Notes: generated from the sequence alone by a model not told the origin. 33,099 nt of DNA from Tessaracoccus bendigoensis DSM 12906 (GCF_900141915.1 NZ_FQZG01000050.1:1-33099), one strand, 5' to 3'. Shown: positions 1 through 8,515, counted from the stretch's first letter. Numbers and translations: made by a program.

Positions 1-143
1 CCGCGCGGAGCGCCGGGGACCGTGTCGAAACCATCGTGACGTGTTCGGGGACCTTTCCCAAAGATGCTGTGGTCGGGATTCTGCACCGTGTGCCATGTGG
101 TCGTCACGCCTCTTCGTTCCTCACGAGGCGACTCAACCGGCGC

Positions 144-1469
144 TCACCAACGACTCAGGTCGACGACCTCGGGGGAGAGACCCCGGCGCTCCAACTCCGG
201 CATCAGCGTCGAGGCGTCCCCGGTGACGGCGATGCTCGCGCGCTCAGGGCCGACCAACTTCCGGAACGCCTCCGTCGCCTCCCCCGCAGAAACCTGCCCG
301 AGCGCCTCGAAATGGTGCGGCAGATAGTCTGGCGTGAGCCCCGCAGCGGCCAGCGACGACGCCTGCGCCACAATGTCGGCCGACGTCTCGTTGGCCAGCG
401 GGGCGACCCCGATCAGGAACCGGCGCGCGTCGTCGACCTCTGCCTCCGTCAGATCGGTCGCCAGCGCCATGCCTTCGAGCAACCGTTCGACGGCGTCACC
501 CGCCACCTCGTTGCGCACACTCCCGCCGACGGTGAACTGGCCCTCACTCATCCCCGGCGCGAACCCGCCGTTGATGCCGTAGGTGTAGCCGAGGCGCTCT
601 CGCAGCTCCAGGTTCAGTCGGCTCGCGAACGCGCCGACCACCGCATGGCCCGCCAGCCGCAGCGCAGCCCAACGGGGGTCATCCCTTGTCACGGTGCGCT
701 GCCCGATGGTCACCGTCGCTTGAACGGCGCCGGGCTGGTCGATCACCAACACCCTGCGGCGCTGCTCGGGGACGCACTCGGCGGCCGCGTGCCGGGTCGT
801 CGACGTGGTCCAGGGGGCGAAGTGCTCCACGATCTCGTCGGAGTTGACCGCGCCTGCGATCAGCAGGGTCGCCCGCTCCGGGCCGAAATGGGCATGGTGC
901 CACGCACGGACATCCGTCGCCCCGATCGCCGCGAGCGTTGCAGGGGTGCCGCCGGCGGGCCGACCATCGCGATGGTCGGGGCCGAACAGTGCCCGACGGA
1001 GCGCCAGCCGATTGGCCGCGCCGGGTGAGGCGAGCGTCGAGTCGAACCCCGCCTCCTGCGCCTCGACGTGGTGTGCGACGTCCCGCTCGGCGTATGCGGG
1101 GCTTCGGAGAACCTCGGTGAACAACGGCAGCACGTCGTTCAGCCTCCGTGACGGCGACTGGCCACCGAACGTGGTGTACGGATACCTCGCCGTCCCATGC
1201 AGCGTCGTACCGTTCAATTCCAGAAGCTCGGAGATCCGACCGTCAGGGTGCTCGACGGTCCCCTCGTCGACGGCGTGCAGGGCGACGCTCGCCAGGCCCT
1301 CCAGGTCGCGGGGCTCATCGCTCAGCGGCACCGGGAACACCAGTTCGAACGTGGCGATGTGCTGCCCCGGCATGTGGAAGTGCCAGACGCTCAGCCCGTT
1401 CGGCAACCGCAGGATCGTCGGGGCCGGGAACTGCCACGGCGTCGCGAGAGTGACTTCGGGGCGGCTCAT
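144..1469 (-). CDS. M16 family peptidase-like protein, zinc-site-less partner subunit
   Basis: This 441-residue protein has the M16 (insulinase/mitochondrial processing peptidase) fold pattern: an N-terminal strand-rich half and a C-terminal half with the typical LRERLGYTYGINGGF segment. Where an active M16B enzyme has HxxEH it reads LHAVDEGT, so the zinc ligands are absent. In this family such a protein usually forms a heterodimer with an active partner and helps hold the peptide in the closed chamber. Its start overlaps the stop of the upstream active-subunit gene by 4 nt (ATGA), so the two are translationally coupled. That it is the non-catalytic partner is inferred from the missing motif and the pairing. 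No substrate can be deduced. Confidence 0.9.
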   Translation of the reverse strand: MSRPEVTLATPWQFPAPTILRLPNGLSVWHFHMPGQHIATFELVFPVPLSDEPRDLEGLASVALHAVDEGTVEHPDGRISELLELNGTTLHGTARYPYTTFGGQSPSRRLNDVLPLFTEVLRSPAYAERDVAHHVEAQEAGFDSTLASPGAANRLALRRALFGPDHRDGRPAGGTPATLAAIGATDVRAWHHAHFGPERATLLIAGAVNSDEIVEHFAPWTTSTTRHAAAECVPEQRRRVLVIDQPGAVQATVTIGQRTVTRDDPRWAALRLAGHAVVGAFASRLNLELRERLGYTYGINGGFAPGMSEGQFTVGGSVRNEVAGDAVERLLEGMALATDLTEAEVDDARRFLIGVAPLANETSADIVAQASSLAAAGLTPDYLPHHFEALGQVSAGEATEAFRKLVGPERASIAVTGDASTLMPELERRGLSPEVVDLSRW

Positions 1470-2740
1470 CGCAGATCCTCTGCCAGGTAGTGGAGTTCGT
1501 GGGCGTCCTCGGGCGAAAGCCAGGTCGCCGCCGCCTTCCGGACATCGTCAGGATCGACCGAAAGCACCTCGGCCAGGTGCGTATTGACGCGGCCTGGGTC
1601 GCCGTGGACGAGCCACGCCTCGTTTATCGCGTCGGCGCGACCCGCAGTGGTCGCCAGATCCCACAGCCAGTCCCGCTCGTACTGCGCGACGGCGCGGGCC
1701 AACTCCTCCTCGGTCGGCCCCGCCTCGATGAAACGTGCGACCTCGCCGAGCAGGGCATCGCTCAGCGCATCGACGGCGATCCCGTCGGACGGGCGGCCGA
1801 GGATCGCCGCGACCGAAGATGTCGACCGGTTGGGCAGAAGGGTGCTGTGGACCTCGTTGGCGATGTCCGAATTGCGCACCAGCGCTCGGTGCAGCCGCGA
1901 CGCGTTGCCGTCGGCGAGGACGGCCAGCGCCAGGCTCAGAGCCGGTTGATCGGCGGCCGACGCTGTGGGCGCGCCCCAAGACAGGTAGGTGAGCGAGTGC
2001 GGCACGGGTCGGGTCAGGCGCATGAGGCGTTCGGCGGTGGGTTGCGCTGTCGGGACCGGTGCGCGGTGGGGTTTCGCGACGGCGGGTTGCTGGCCGAAAT
2101 GTCTCTCGGCCAGCTCGAACCCTTCGTCGGGCTGGAGCGGCCCGCACAGCACAAGGCGTACGTTGCTGGCGGGGTACCAGGCGTTGAAGAAGGAGGCGAC
2201 GTCGTCGAGGGAGGCGCCGTCGAGGTCCTGCATTGAGCCGATGGTGAGGTGCCGGTAGGGATGCCCTGCCTGGAAGTGTTGCTCGAGTAGCAGTTCGAGA
2301 AGGTCGCCGTAGGGCTGGTTGTCGTAGCGCTGCCGCTTCTCCTCCTTGACCACCTGGCGCTGGGTGTCGAAGTTCTCTGCTGTGATGGCGAGGCTGGAGA
2401 AGCGGTCGGCCTCGAGCCACAGCGCAAGGTCGAGGGCGCCGCGGGGCACCGTCTCGAAGTAGTTGGTGCGGTCGTTTGAGGTTGTCGCGTTGACGGTGCC
2501 GCCGAGGGACTCGACGATGGCCATGTGCTCGCCCGAGGCGACGTTGGCGGATCCCTGGAACATGAGGTGCTCGAAGAGGTGGGCGAACCCCGTCCCCCCT
2601 GGTTGTTCGTCTGCGGAGCCGACCTCGACCCACAGGTTCACGGTCACGCCGGGGGCGTCGGCGTCTGGGGCGACGACGACCTCCATGCCGCTTGTGAGGC
2701 GGTGCCTGGCCAATTCGTAGTGGAGTCGCGCCGCGGTCAT
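1466..2740 (-). CDS. M16 family zinc metallopeptidase, catalytic subunit
   Basis: This 424-residue protein carries the inverted zinc motif HLFEH at residues 54-58, within GTGFAHLFEHLMFQG. The downstream VVKEEKRQRYDNQPYG helix is typical of active M16B peptidases, and the distal Glu ligand of the family lies between the two. No signal peptide or membrane segment is visible, so it is probably cytoplasmic. It is the first gene of a two-gene operon with the zinc-less partner, which it overlaps by 4 nt. A TAGGGT hexamer lies just upstream of the ATG on the minus strand, which could give a very short or absent leader; this is weak evidence. Family assignment is secure, the biological substrate unknown. 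Confidence 0.95.
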   Translation of the reverse strand: MTAARLHYELARHRLTSGMEVVVAPDADAPGVTVNLWVEVGSADEQPGGTGFAHLFEHLMFQGSANVASGEHMAIVESLGGTVNATTSNDRTNYFETVPRGALDLALWLEADRFSSLAITAENFDTQRQVVKEEKRQRYDNQPYGDLLELLLEQHFQAGHPYRHLTIGSMQDLDGASLDDVASFFNAWYPASNVRLVLCGPLQPDEGFELAERHFGQQPAVAKPHRAPVPTAQPTAERLMRLTRPVPHSLTYLSWGAPTASAADQPALSLALAVLADGNASRLHRALVRNSDIANEVHSTLLPNRSTSSVAAILGRPSDGIAVDALSDALLGEVARFIEAGPTEEELARAVAQYERDWLWDLATTAGRADAINEAWLVHGDPGRVNTHLAEVLSVDPDDVRKAAATWLSPEDAHELHYLAEDLR

Positions 2741-2822
2741 GGGACGAGACCCTATCGTCTGTGCGGTCCCACCGTCAGGAGTAGGGGAAGCGGGACGTGG
2801 TCCGGGGCGGGGTTGGGGGCGG

Positions 2823-3064
2823 GTTTGAGCAGGATTTGACTCTCATTGTGGGCTTGGGTGCGTTGTCTGCTGACGATGCGGCTGGGGCTGGTTTGAGTGG
2901 TGGATCCTGCTCATTTTCGAGTCCGGACGGGGCGGGCGGGGTTGGGTGCTGGTTTGAGCAGGATTTGACTCTCATTGTCGGCTTGGGAGTGTTGTCTGCT
3001 GACGATGCGGCTGGGGTTGGTTTGAGTGGTGGATCCTGCTCATTTTCGGGTCCGGACGGGGCGG
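2823..3064. repeat. 129-bp tandem intergenic repeat, two copies, each with a 10-bp inverted repeat
   Basis: Two nearly identical copies start at 2823 and 2952, a period of 129 bp, the second slightly truncated. Each begins GTTTGAGCAGGATTTGACTC and ends with GGATCCTGCTCATTTTCG. Within each copy TGAGCAGGAT (2826-2835 in the first) and ATCCTGCTCA (2904-2913) are exact reverse complements about 68 bp apart, so each unit could fold into a long stem-loop or be a binding site pair. The array fills the otherwise gene-free 2741-3139 interval between the divergent M16 operon and the reductase gene. It may influence either promoter. I recognise no named repeat family. Confidence 0.85.
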
Positions 3065-3139
3065 CGCCGGGCTGGTTCGAGGCGACCGGCCCCGATCGAC
3101 GCCGGGGCGGGCTCGACGGGTCGGGGTAGTCTCGACGTC

Positions 3140-4141
3140 GTGAAGTACCGCTACCTCGGAAACTCCGGCCTCAAGATCACCGAAATCACCTACGGCAACT
3201 GGTTGACCCATGGCTCCCAGGTCGAGAACGAGGCCGCGATCGCGTGCGTGCGGGCCGCCCTCGACGTCGGTATCACCTCGTTTGACACCGCCGACGTGTA
3301 CGCCAACACCGCCGCCGAATCGGTGCTGGGGGAGGCATTGCGCGGGACGAGGCGTGAATCGCTCGAGATCTTCACCAAGGTCTACTTCGCGACCGGCCCG
3401 AAGGGCCCCAACGACGCAGGCCTTTCCCGAAAGCACATCATGGAGTCGATCAACGGGTCGCTGCGCCGACTCGACACCGACTACGTCGACCTCTACCAGG
3501 CCCACCGCTACGACGTGGAAACGCCGCTTGAGGAGACGATGACGGCGTTCGCCGACGTCGTGCGCCAAGGCAAGGCGCTCTACATCGGCGTGTCCGAATG
3601 GCCCGCCGACCGGATCCGTGCGGCCGCTGCCATGGCCAAAGACCTCAACTTCCAGCTGATCTCCAACCAACCCCAGTACTCGATGCTGTGGCGCGTCATC
3701 GAGGATCAGGTCGTCCCGACGTGCGAGGAGGTCGGCCTGTCCCAGATCGTCTGGTCCCCGGTCGCGCAAGGCGTGCTCACCGGCAAGTACCTGCCAGGGC
3801 AGCCGGCACCTGCCGGGTCGCGGGCGACCGACACCAAGGGCGGCCAGCAGATGATCGGCCGGTTCATGAACGACGACGTCCTCACCCGGGTCCAGGGCCT
3901 CCGGCCCATCGCCGACGAACTGGGCCTCACCATGGCGCAGCTCGCCGTGGCGTGGGTGCTGCAGAACCGCAACGTCGCCGCGGCGATCATCGGGGCCTCG
4001 CGCCCGGAGCAGATCGCCGAGAACGTATCGGCCAGCGGCGTCGAGATCCCTGACGAACTGCTGGCGCGCATCGACGGCGTGCTCGGCGACATCCTCGAAC
4101 GCGACCCGGCGCACACCCGGACCCCTCCAACCCGACCTTGA
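3140..4141 (+). CDS. Aldo/keto reductase, Kv-beta-like (YghZ-type) subfamily
   Basis: An NAD(P)H-dependent oxidoreductase of the aldo/keto reductase (beta/alpha)8 barrel family, 333 residues, a normal length. Starting at GTG 3140 the protein opens KYRYLGNSGLKITEITYGNW, the usual start of this subfamily. The catalytic tetrad is visible: Asp49 and Tyr54 in SFDTADVYANTAAE, Lys80 in EIFTKVYF and His122 in LYQAHRYD. The C-terminal cofactor segment AAIIGASRPEQIAENV is intact. The frame is open back to 3026, but that extension lies inside the tandem repeat and does not resemble the family, so the GTG is preferred. No strong ribosome binding site is seen. The physiological substrate cannot be told. 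Confidence 0.9.
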   Translation: MKYRYLGNSGLKITEITYGNWLTHGSQVENEAAIACVRAALDVGITSFDTADVYANTAAESVLGEALRGTRRESLEIFTKVYFATGPKGPNDAGLSRKHIMESINGSLRRLDTDYVDLYQAHRYDVETPLEETMTAFADVVRQGKALYIGVSEWPADRIRAAAAMAKDLNFQLISNQPQYSMLWRVIEDQVVPTCEEVGLSQIVWSPVAQGVLTGKYLPGQPAPAGSRATDTKGGQQMIGRFMNDDVLTRVQGLRPIADELGLTMAQLAVAWVLQNRNVAAAIIGASRPEQIAENVSASGVEIPDELLARIDGVLGDILERDPAHTRTPPTRP

Positions 4142-4156
4142 CCGGCACCGGGACGC

Positions 4157-5719
4157 TCAGCCCCGACGCCCGGACGGCTCAAGCTCCGGCCCGTCGGCCC
4201 GGGCGGAGTCCCGACTGGGGGAGCCGCGCCCGGTGCGACCGTGCCGCAATCGTGCCACGACCAGCCAGACGATGAACCCGAGCGTGCCGACCTGGGAGAT
4301 CAGCCCCACCAGGTTCTGGACCGTGGGGAACGCCACGGGCGGGTCGTGCAGTGGTAGGTCAACGATCAACTCACCAGGGGCGCCAGAGGCATCCGAGAAC
4401 GAGTCGACCCGATCAAGGACCCGGCCGTAGGCGTCGACCGCGAGCGTGACCCCCGAGCTGGTCTGGCGGAACACTGCGGTGCCGTTCTCGACCGCCCGGA
4501 AGGTGCTCATGTCGGAGTGGATTGCCCTCACCTCGGCCCAGTCGTTGGCCGGCACCAGGAGCAGATCGACGTCATCGCGCCCGACCTGGGCGACGATGCC
4601 CGGGAAGTCGGCGTCCCAGCAGATCACCGCGGCTAGGCGGCCGAACGGGGTGTCGACGAACGGGATGTCCTGGTCTCCGCGGAGGGTGCCCTCGAACGCG
4701 TTCCCGCCGTACTTGACGTGTGTGAGCACCACCTGCCCGGTCGGGTCGATGATCTCCACTTGGTTGACGGCCGGGCCCTCACCGCCCAGCACCAGCGTCG
4801 GGAGCGCGATCCAGACCCCGTGCGTGCTGGCCACCTCGCCGAGGTCGAGCCGCAGCAGGTCGATGTCGGTGGCCGTGCCGAACCCGGCGGCCTCGGAGAA
4901 CACGACCACCTGAACGTCATCTTCGGCCAGCCGGACGGCGTTCTCGATCAGGTAGGCGTGTGCCTCGGCGACCCGGGCGTCGAACCCGTCGTCGGCCTGG
5001 TAGGCGGCCAGCGCCGCCGGAAGCACGTCGTTGCCGAGCGAGACGCCACCGACCCGGACGGTCTCGTCGGCCGAACCCGCGGACCGGACCCCACCGACGA
5101 CGAGCGCCGCGCCGACCACTCCCAACGACACGAGCGCCGACACGGGCCGCTCCGGGCGACGCTCCCACAGCAGGTTCGCCAGGCTCGCCGTCCAAGCCAC
5201 CGTGAACGTGACCAGGGCCAGCCCGCCGACGGCCGCCAACTGCATGACGGGGGTCGCGCCCGCCTGGCTGTATCCGGCCGAGCCGAACGTGCCGACGTCC
5301 GGGCTGGACGTCCCGAGCGTGTCCCAGGCCGTCATGGCCAGGGGGAACGCGAGGCTGGCGAGCACCGTCGCCCCGCGCCTGGTCTGCTCCTGGCGGAGTG
5401 GTTCTGCCCTCCGGTGGACGAGCCGGTCCAGCACGTAGGCGAGCATTCCCAGCGGCGCCATGACCAGGAACAGGACCGCAGACGGCAGGGGAGCGGTGAC
5501 GATGTCTGGCACCGCGCCCTGCCACAGGACGGCGGTGATGGCGCCGGTGAGCAGCGACAGGACGACGAAGTCGCGCACGGGCGTGGTGGTGTCGCGGAAG
5601 TACCTCAGCGTCAGCAACATGCCGATCCAGGCTGCGATGGGGACGTTCCAGGGGCCACAGGTGAACATGGTGCAAAGGGCGATTCCCGCCAGCAACAGCG
5701 CACGGATTCCGATGCTCAT
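4157..5719 (-). CDS. lnt: Apolipoprotein N-acyltransferase-like membrane protein (CN-hydrolase domain)
   Basis: A 520-residue protein with about six hydrophobic segments in residues 1-212, a periplasmic-type nitrilase/CN-hydrolase domain at about 220-460 and a last membrane helix near 478-495. This is the layout of Lnt, which adds the third acyl chain to lipoproteins. The Glu-Lys-Cys triad is present: Glu276 (VVFSEAAGF), Lys336 (THVKYGG) and Cys367 (VICWDADFPG). The ATG is preceded by GAAGGAAGG, a good ribosome binding site. It converges on the reductase gene with 15 nt between stops and is divergent from the sensor kinase gene across 147 bp. Actinobacteria often have several Lnt-like paralogues, so the exact acceptor is uncertain and the symbol is tentative. 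Confidence 0.85.
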   Translation of the reverse strand: MSIGIRALLLAGIALCTMFTCGPWNVPIAAWIGMLLTLRYFRDTTTPVRDFVVLSLLTGAITAVLWQGAVPDIVTAPLPSAVLFLVMAPLGMLAYVLDRLVHRRAEPLRQEQTRRGATVLASLAFPLAMTAWDTLGTSSPDVGTFGSAGYSQAGATPVMQLAAVGGLALVTFTVAWTASLANLLWERRPERPVSALVSLGVVGAALVVGGVRSAGSADETVRVGGVSLGNDVLPAALAAYQADDGFDARVAEAHAYLIENAVRLAEDDVQVVVFSEAAGFGTATDIDLLRLDLGEVASTHGVWIALPTLVLGGEGPAVNQVEIIDPTGQVVLTHVKYGGNAFEGTLRGDQDIPFVDTPFGRLAAVICWDADFPGIVAQVGRDDVDLLLVPANDWAEVRAIHSDMSTFRAVENGTAVFRQTSSGVTLAVDAYGRVLDRVDSFSDASGAPGELIVDLPLHDPPVAFPTVQNLVGLISQVGTLGFIVWLVVARLRHGRTGRGSPSRDSARADGPELEPSGRRG

Positions 5720-5866
5720 GACCGACCTTCCTTCAGTGTCTTCACGGATCAGGCTAGGAACCGGCCGCCCATCGCGCCTCGGCCGTGTAGGGGGCCGAAT
5801 GGGTGTCCGTTCGGACGAGGCCCTACGACTCCTCGGAAGTTAGGATTTCGGGAAGGGGGTGTCGAG

Positions 5867-7015
5867 GTGCCCGAGTTCCTGACTCGCAACGTCATGTACG
5901 TCCTGCTCACCGCGGTGCTGGGAGCGATCGGCGTCCTGGCTGTCGTCGACGCCGCCCGTTCCGGGCACGTGCTGGCCGCCTGGTCGATCGGCGCGGCGGT
6001 CATCGTCCACATCGGGGGCTACTGGTGGCACGCCACCGCTCCCGAACGGCAACCGTGGTGGGCCTATCAGCTAGCGCAGCTCGGCCTGGTGCTGGTGCTC
6101 GTAGTGCTGGGACGGGTGCTGGTCGACGTCCCCGTCAGCCTCGCCGAGTCCGCGCTGATCTGCCTGGCGGGTGAGGGCCTCGGGGTGTGGGGCAACTCGA
6201 GGCGCGGGTTCGGACTGGCAGCAGGGCACCTCGCCCTGGCGGTGGCAGTGATCCTCTTGTTCAGCGGGCCCGGCGGCCCCACCGGAGCATTGGTGAGCCT
6301 CGGCGTGAGCTCCGTGATGCTCGTCGTCCTGCTGGTCCTGTGGAACCGTGAGGCCGAGTTGCGTGGCCGGGCGGAAACGTTGGCGGCGGAGTTGAGTGCC
6401 TCGCGTGACGAGGTCGCCCGGCTCACCCTGGCTGCCGAGCGCCAACGACTCGCCCGTGAACTGCACGACACCCTCGCACAGGGCCTGACGGGGATCACGC
6501 TTCAACTGGAGGCTGCCTCGGAGTATCTGTCGCGCGGAGGCGTGGAACGGGCCGGTCAGATCATCGAGGGTTCGCTGGCCAGTGCCCGCACGACGCTGGC
6601 CGCTTCCCGCGAGGCGATCGACGACCTGCGACGGCTGCCTGAAGCGCTGGCCGAGGAGATCCGCGCAAGGGGCGAGGCATTTGCCGCGCGGACCGGAATC
6701 GTATGCAGGATCGACGTTGAGTCCGCGCCGGACCTGCCGTCGGCGGAGGCGACGCACCTGCTGAAGGTGCTCGATGAGGCCCTTGCCAACGTGGCGGCGC
6801 ACTCGGGGGCGACGGGCGTGGTCGTGCGGTTCGTCGGGCGATCCGGCGGCTACGTGCTCGAGGTTGCCGACGACGGTGTGGGCTTCGACCCGGGCGCCGT
6901 CGGCCGGGAGCACTACGGCCTGGTAGGGATGGGGGAGCGGGCAGACCTGCTGGGCGCCAGATTGACCGTTTCGTCGCGGCCGGGAGCGACCGTGGTCGCA
7001 CTTGAGAAGGGGTGA
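5867..7015 (+). CDS. Two-component sensor histidine kinase, HisKA_3 (NarL/LiaS) type
   Basis: A 382-residue membrane sensor kinase. About six hydrophobic segments occupy residues 10-158, with almost no extracellular domain, as in intramembrane-sensing kinases. A coiled linker follows, then the HisKA_3 box with phospho-acceptor His200 (RQRLARELHDTLAQGLTGI). The ATPase domain has an N-box near Asn308 (DEALANVAAHSG), DDGVGF at 335-340 and GLVGMGERA. The start is GTG 5867, placed by the ribosome binding site GGAAGGGGG ending 7 nt upstream; the frame stays open far upstream but antisense to the lnt-like gene. The response regulator starts 3 nt after its stop, so the pair is one operon. The stimulus is unknown; the fold resembles envelope-stress sensors. 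Confidence 0.93.
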   Translation: MPEFLTRNVMYVLLTAVLGAIGVLAVVDAARSGHVLAAWSIGAAVIVHIGGYWWHATAPERQPWWAYQLAQLGLVLVLVVLGRVLVDVPVSLAESALICLAGEGLGVWGNSRRGFGLAAGHLALAVAVILLFSGPGGPTGALVSLGVSSVMLVVLLVLWNREAELRGRAETLAAELSASRDEVARLTLAAERQRLARELHDTLAQGLTGITLQLEAASEYLSRGGVERAGQIIEGSLASARTTLAASREAIDDLRRLPEALAEEIRARGEAFAARTGIVCRIDVESAPDLPSAEATHLLKVLDEALANVAAHSGATGVVVRFVGRSGGYVLEVADDGVGFDPGAVGREHYGLVGMGERADLLGARLTVSSRPGATVVALEKG

Positions 7016-7018
7016 GCA

Positions 7019-7684
7019 ATGGGCAGGATCCGGGTGCTGATCGCCGACGACCACGCCATCGTCCGTGACGGGCTGCGCCTGTTGCTTGAGACGGCCGACG
7101 ACCTCGATGTCGTCGGGGAGGCCGCCGACGGGGCGGAGGCGGTCGCGCAGGTTGAGTCGACCGGCCCCGATGTGGTGCTGATGGACCTGCGGATGCCGCA
7201 CCTGGACGGTATCGAGGCGACGGGGCAGGTGCGGGCGAGGTTCCCTCAGACGGAGGTGGTCGTGTTGACCACGTACGGCGACGACCTGTTGCTGCGGGCG
7301 TTGCGCGCAGGGGCGCGCGGCTACCTGTTGAAGGACACCGCTCGCGACGCACTGTTCGACACCATCCGGGCCGCGGCGCAGGGGCGAAGCCTGTTGACCG
7401 GTGACGTGCTCGAGCGGGTGCTGTCCGCGCGCCTGAGTGAGGCGTCGCCGTCGGATGAGACGCCGACGGAGGGGCAGGGGATGCCGACGGTCGTGTTGAC
7501 GCCCCGCGAGCACGACGTGCTGTTGCTCGCCGCCGAGGGGCTCAGGACCCGTGACATCGGGCGACGCCTTGGGATCGGTGAGCGGACGGTGAAGTCGCAC
7601 CTGGCCTCGATTTACCTGAAGTTGGACGTGCCCAGCCGCGCCGCCGCCGTCGCAAGGGCCGCTCAGATGGGCCTGCTCCGGTGA
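7019..7684 (+). CDS. NarL/FixJ-family response regulator
   Basis: A 221-residue regulator with an N-terminal receiver domain (acidic pair in IADDHAIVRDG, phospho-acceptor Asp56 in VVLMDLRMPHLDG, conserved Thr in VVVLTTYGDD and Lys in YLLKD). The C-terminal LuxR-type helix-turn-helix is at about 157-217 (LTPREHDVLLLAAEGLRTRDIGRRLGIGERTVKSHL). It is surely the partner of the kinase immediately upstream, with only 3 nt between the genes. Phosphorylation should promote dimerisation and DNA binding; targets are not visible. The adjacent, divergent lnt-like gene is one candidate. Confidence 0.95.
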   Translation: MGRIRVLIADDHAIVRDGLRLLLETADDLDVVGEAADGAEAVAQVESTGPDVVLMDLRMPHLDGIEATGQVRARFPQTEVVVLTTYGDDLLLRALRAGARGYLLKDTARDALFDTIRAAAQGRSLLTGDVLERVLSARLSEASPSDETPTEGQGMPTVVLTPREHDVLLLAAEGLRTRDIGRRLGIGERTVKSHLASIYLKLDVPSRAAAVARAAQMGLLR

Positions 7685-7691
7685 CCTCGAT

Positions 7692-7718
7692 TTGTCCCTG
7701 TGGGCAACGCCCTATAAA
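7692..7718 (+). promoter_or_regulatory. Probable promoter of first initiator tRNA gene
   Basis: TTGTCC (7692-7697) and TATAAA (7713-7718), 15 bp apart, lie about 14 bp before the tRNA 5' end. The second tRNA copy has a comparable TTGTCT element preceded by the same GATTTGTC string. Spacing is shorter than optimal, so the -35 assignment is tentative. Confidence 0.5.
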
Positions 7719-7731
7719 GTAGACAGAGCGA

Positions 7732-7805
7732 CGCGGGGTGGAGCAGCTCGGTAGCTCGCTGGGCTCATAACCCAGAGGTCACAGGTTCAAATCCTGTCCC
7801 CGCTA
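7732..7805 (+). tRNA. Initiator tRNA-fMet (CAT anticodon), copy 1
   Basis: A complete cloverleaf with anticodon CAT at 7766-7768. Three GC pairs stack at the base of the anticodon stem (GGG/CCC) and the first acceptor base C1 is unpaired against T72; both are hallmarks of initiator rather than elongator tRNA-Met. The mature sequence is identical to the second copy at 13172. The 3' CCA is not encoded here (CTA follows the discriminator base), so it must be added after transcription. A strong terminator follows directly. Confidence 0.95.
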
Positions 7806-7812
7806 CTAAATC

Positions 7813-7856
7813 GAAGGTCCCGTCCTGGACAACCAGGGCGGGACCTTCTGCTTTTT
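7813..7856 (+). terminator. Rho-independent terminator of tRNA-fMet copy 1
   Basis: A 16-bp stem (GAAGGTCCCGTCCTGG at 7813-7828 with its complement at 7833-7848, one G-T pair) closes a 4-nt ACAA loop and is followed by CTGCTTTTTGCG. Confidence 0.9.
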
Positions 7857-8000
7857 GCGCGTCGGGTGGGCAGGGCGTGGGGGATGTAGCCGGGCGCTCT
7901 CTGCCGCGAAAATCGACCACTGGTCGATTCTGATCCGTTGGCCACGAGGATCGGCCAATGCCTGGTTGGTGGCTCCGTGGGGGCCGTTGTGTCGGGGCGG

Positions 8001-8257
8001 TTACCAGCGGTCCGGGGTGGATACCCGCGGTCTGGGGCGGTTACCAGCGGTCTGGGGCGGTTACCAGCGGTCTGGGGCGGATACCAGCGGTGTGGTGCGG
8101 TTACCTGCGTTATGGCTGGTTACCTGCTGTATTCGGCTGGTGTCGGGGCTTTACGTTGGTGTCGAGGTCAGAGTGCTGGTAACGGGGGTTTTCGTTGGTG
8201 TGGAGGTGAGGTCGCTGGTAACGGCGGATTTCGCTGGTGATGCGTGTTGAAGCCCGC
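8001..8257. repeat. Degenerate 20-bp repeat array 1
   Basis: Units of 20 bp begin at 8001 and repeat at 8021, 8041, 8061 and 8081; the consensus is TTACCAGCGGTCTGGGGCGG. They grade into a second unit type rich in GCTGGTAACGGGG and TTTTCGTTGGTGTCGAGG up to about 8240. TTACCAGC of the first half and GCTGGTAA of the second half are reverse complements, so the array is also a large imperfect inverted repeat. It ends in GAAGCCCGC (8249-8257). The second half is nearly identical to parts of array 2. No plausible gene crosses it; the open frames here are low-complexity products of the repeat. Confidence 0.85.
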
Positions 8258-8331
8258 GGTGGACCACTTGTCCATTGCACCGTCCCGCTTCGTGCCAGGT
8301 ATCGCCTTGCCTGCTGGCTTGGGCGTGCGTG

Positions 8332-8392
8332 ATTGATGAGTCCGGGATGCGCCGCCGTCGTCGCCAGTCTGTGAATCGGCTGGCCCTGAGCG
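8332..8392 (+). pseudogene. Decayed duplicate of the 5' end of the esterase gene
   Basis: Read from ATT at 8332 the sequence gives IDESGMRRRRRQSVNRLALS, closely matching the start of the esterase at 10140, MDESGIHRRPPVNRLARAV. The nucleotide match is strong (GAGTCCGG, CGTCG, GTGAATCGGCT and GCC blocks in order) and extends about 17 bp upstream of the start (GGCTTGGGCGTGCG against GGCTTAGGCTTGCG). The start codon is lost, 3 nt are inserted and similarity fades after about 60 bp. The distance from the GAAGCCCGC array end to this start is 83 nt, against 88 nt at the intact gene. This is a remnant from duplication of array plus promoter plus gene start. Confidence 0.7.
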
Positions 8393-8515
8393 ACTCCTCG
8401 GGGCGTCGCCGTCGACATCGTTGAGCCCTGGCCACCGGAGAGTGCTGCCGGGAGGGCGCGCGGGGTCCGGCTGTTACACTTGCTTCAGATAGAGCAGATA
8501 GCCTGGAGGTGGATC

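Noticed and set aside
36-1028. Long plus-strand open frames opposite the M16 genes
   Set aside because: They are Arg/Pro-rich antisense frames typical of high-GC DNA and lie opposite a well-supported peptidase gene. I see no gene in 1-143.
3026-3139. Earlier ATG start for the aldo/keto reductase
   Set aside because: The extra 38 residues come from the tandem repeat and flank and do not match the family N-terminus.
5805-5816. GTCCG-TT-CGGAC palindrome as an operator for the two-component system
   Set aside because: Only 5-bp arms, and no second copy in the divergent interval; too short to claim in GC-rich DNA.
4718-5866. N-terminal extension of the sensor kinase by 383 residues
   Set aside because: It is antisense to the lnt-like gene, low in complexity and without any domain; GTG 5867 has a good ribosome binding site.
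8001-8240. CRISPR array
   Set aside because: The 20-bp units are contiguous with no unique spacers, drift in sequence, and no cas genes are near.
7855-8250. Open frames with VGVEVRVLVTGVFVGVEV-type repeats, also at 9511-10043
   Set aside because: They are translations of the degenerate repeat arrays, open in several frames at once, with no start signals.
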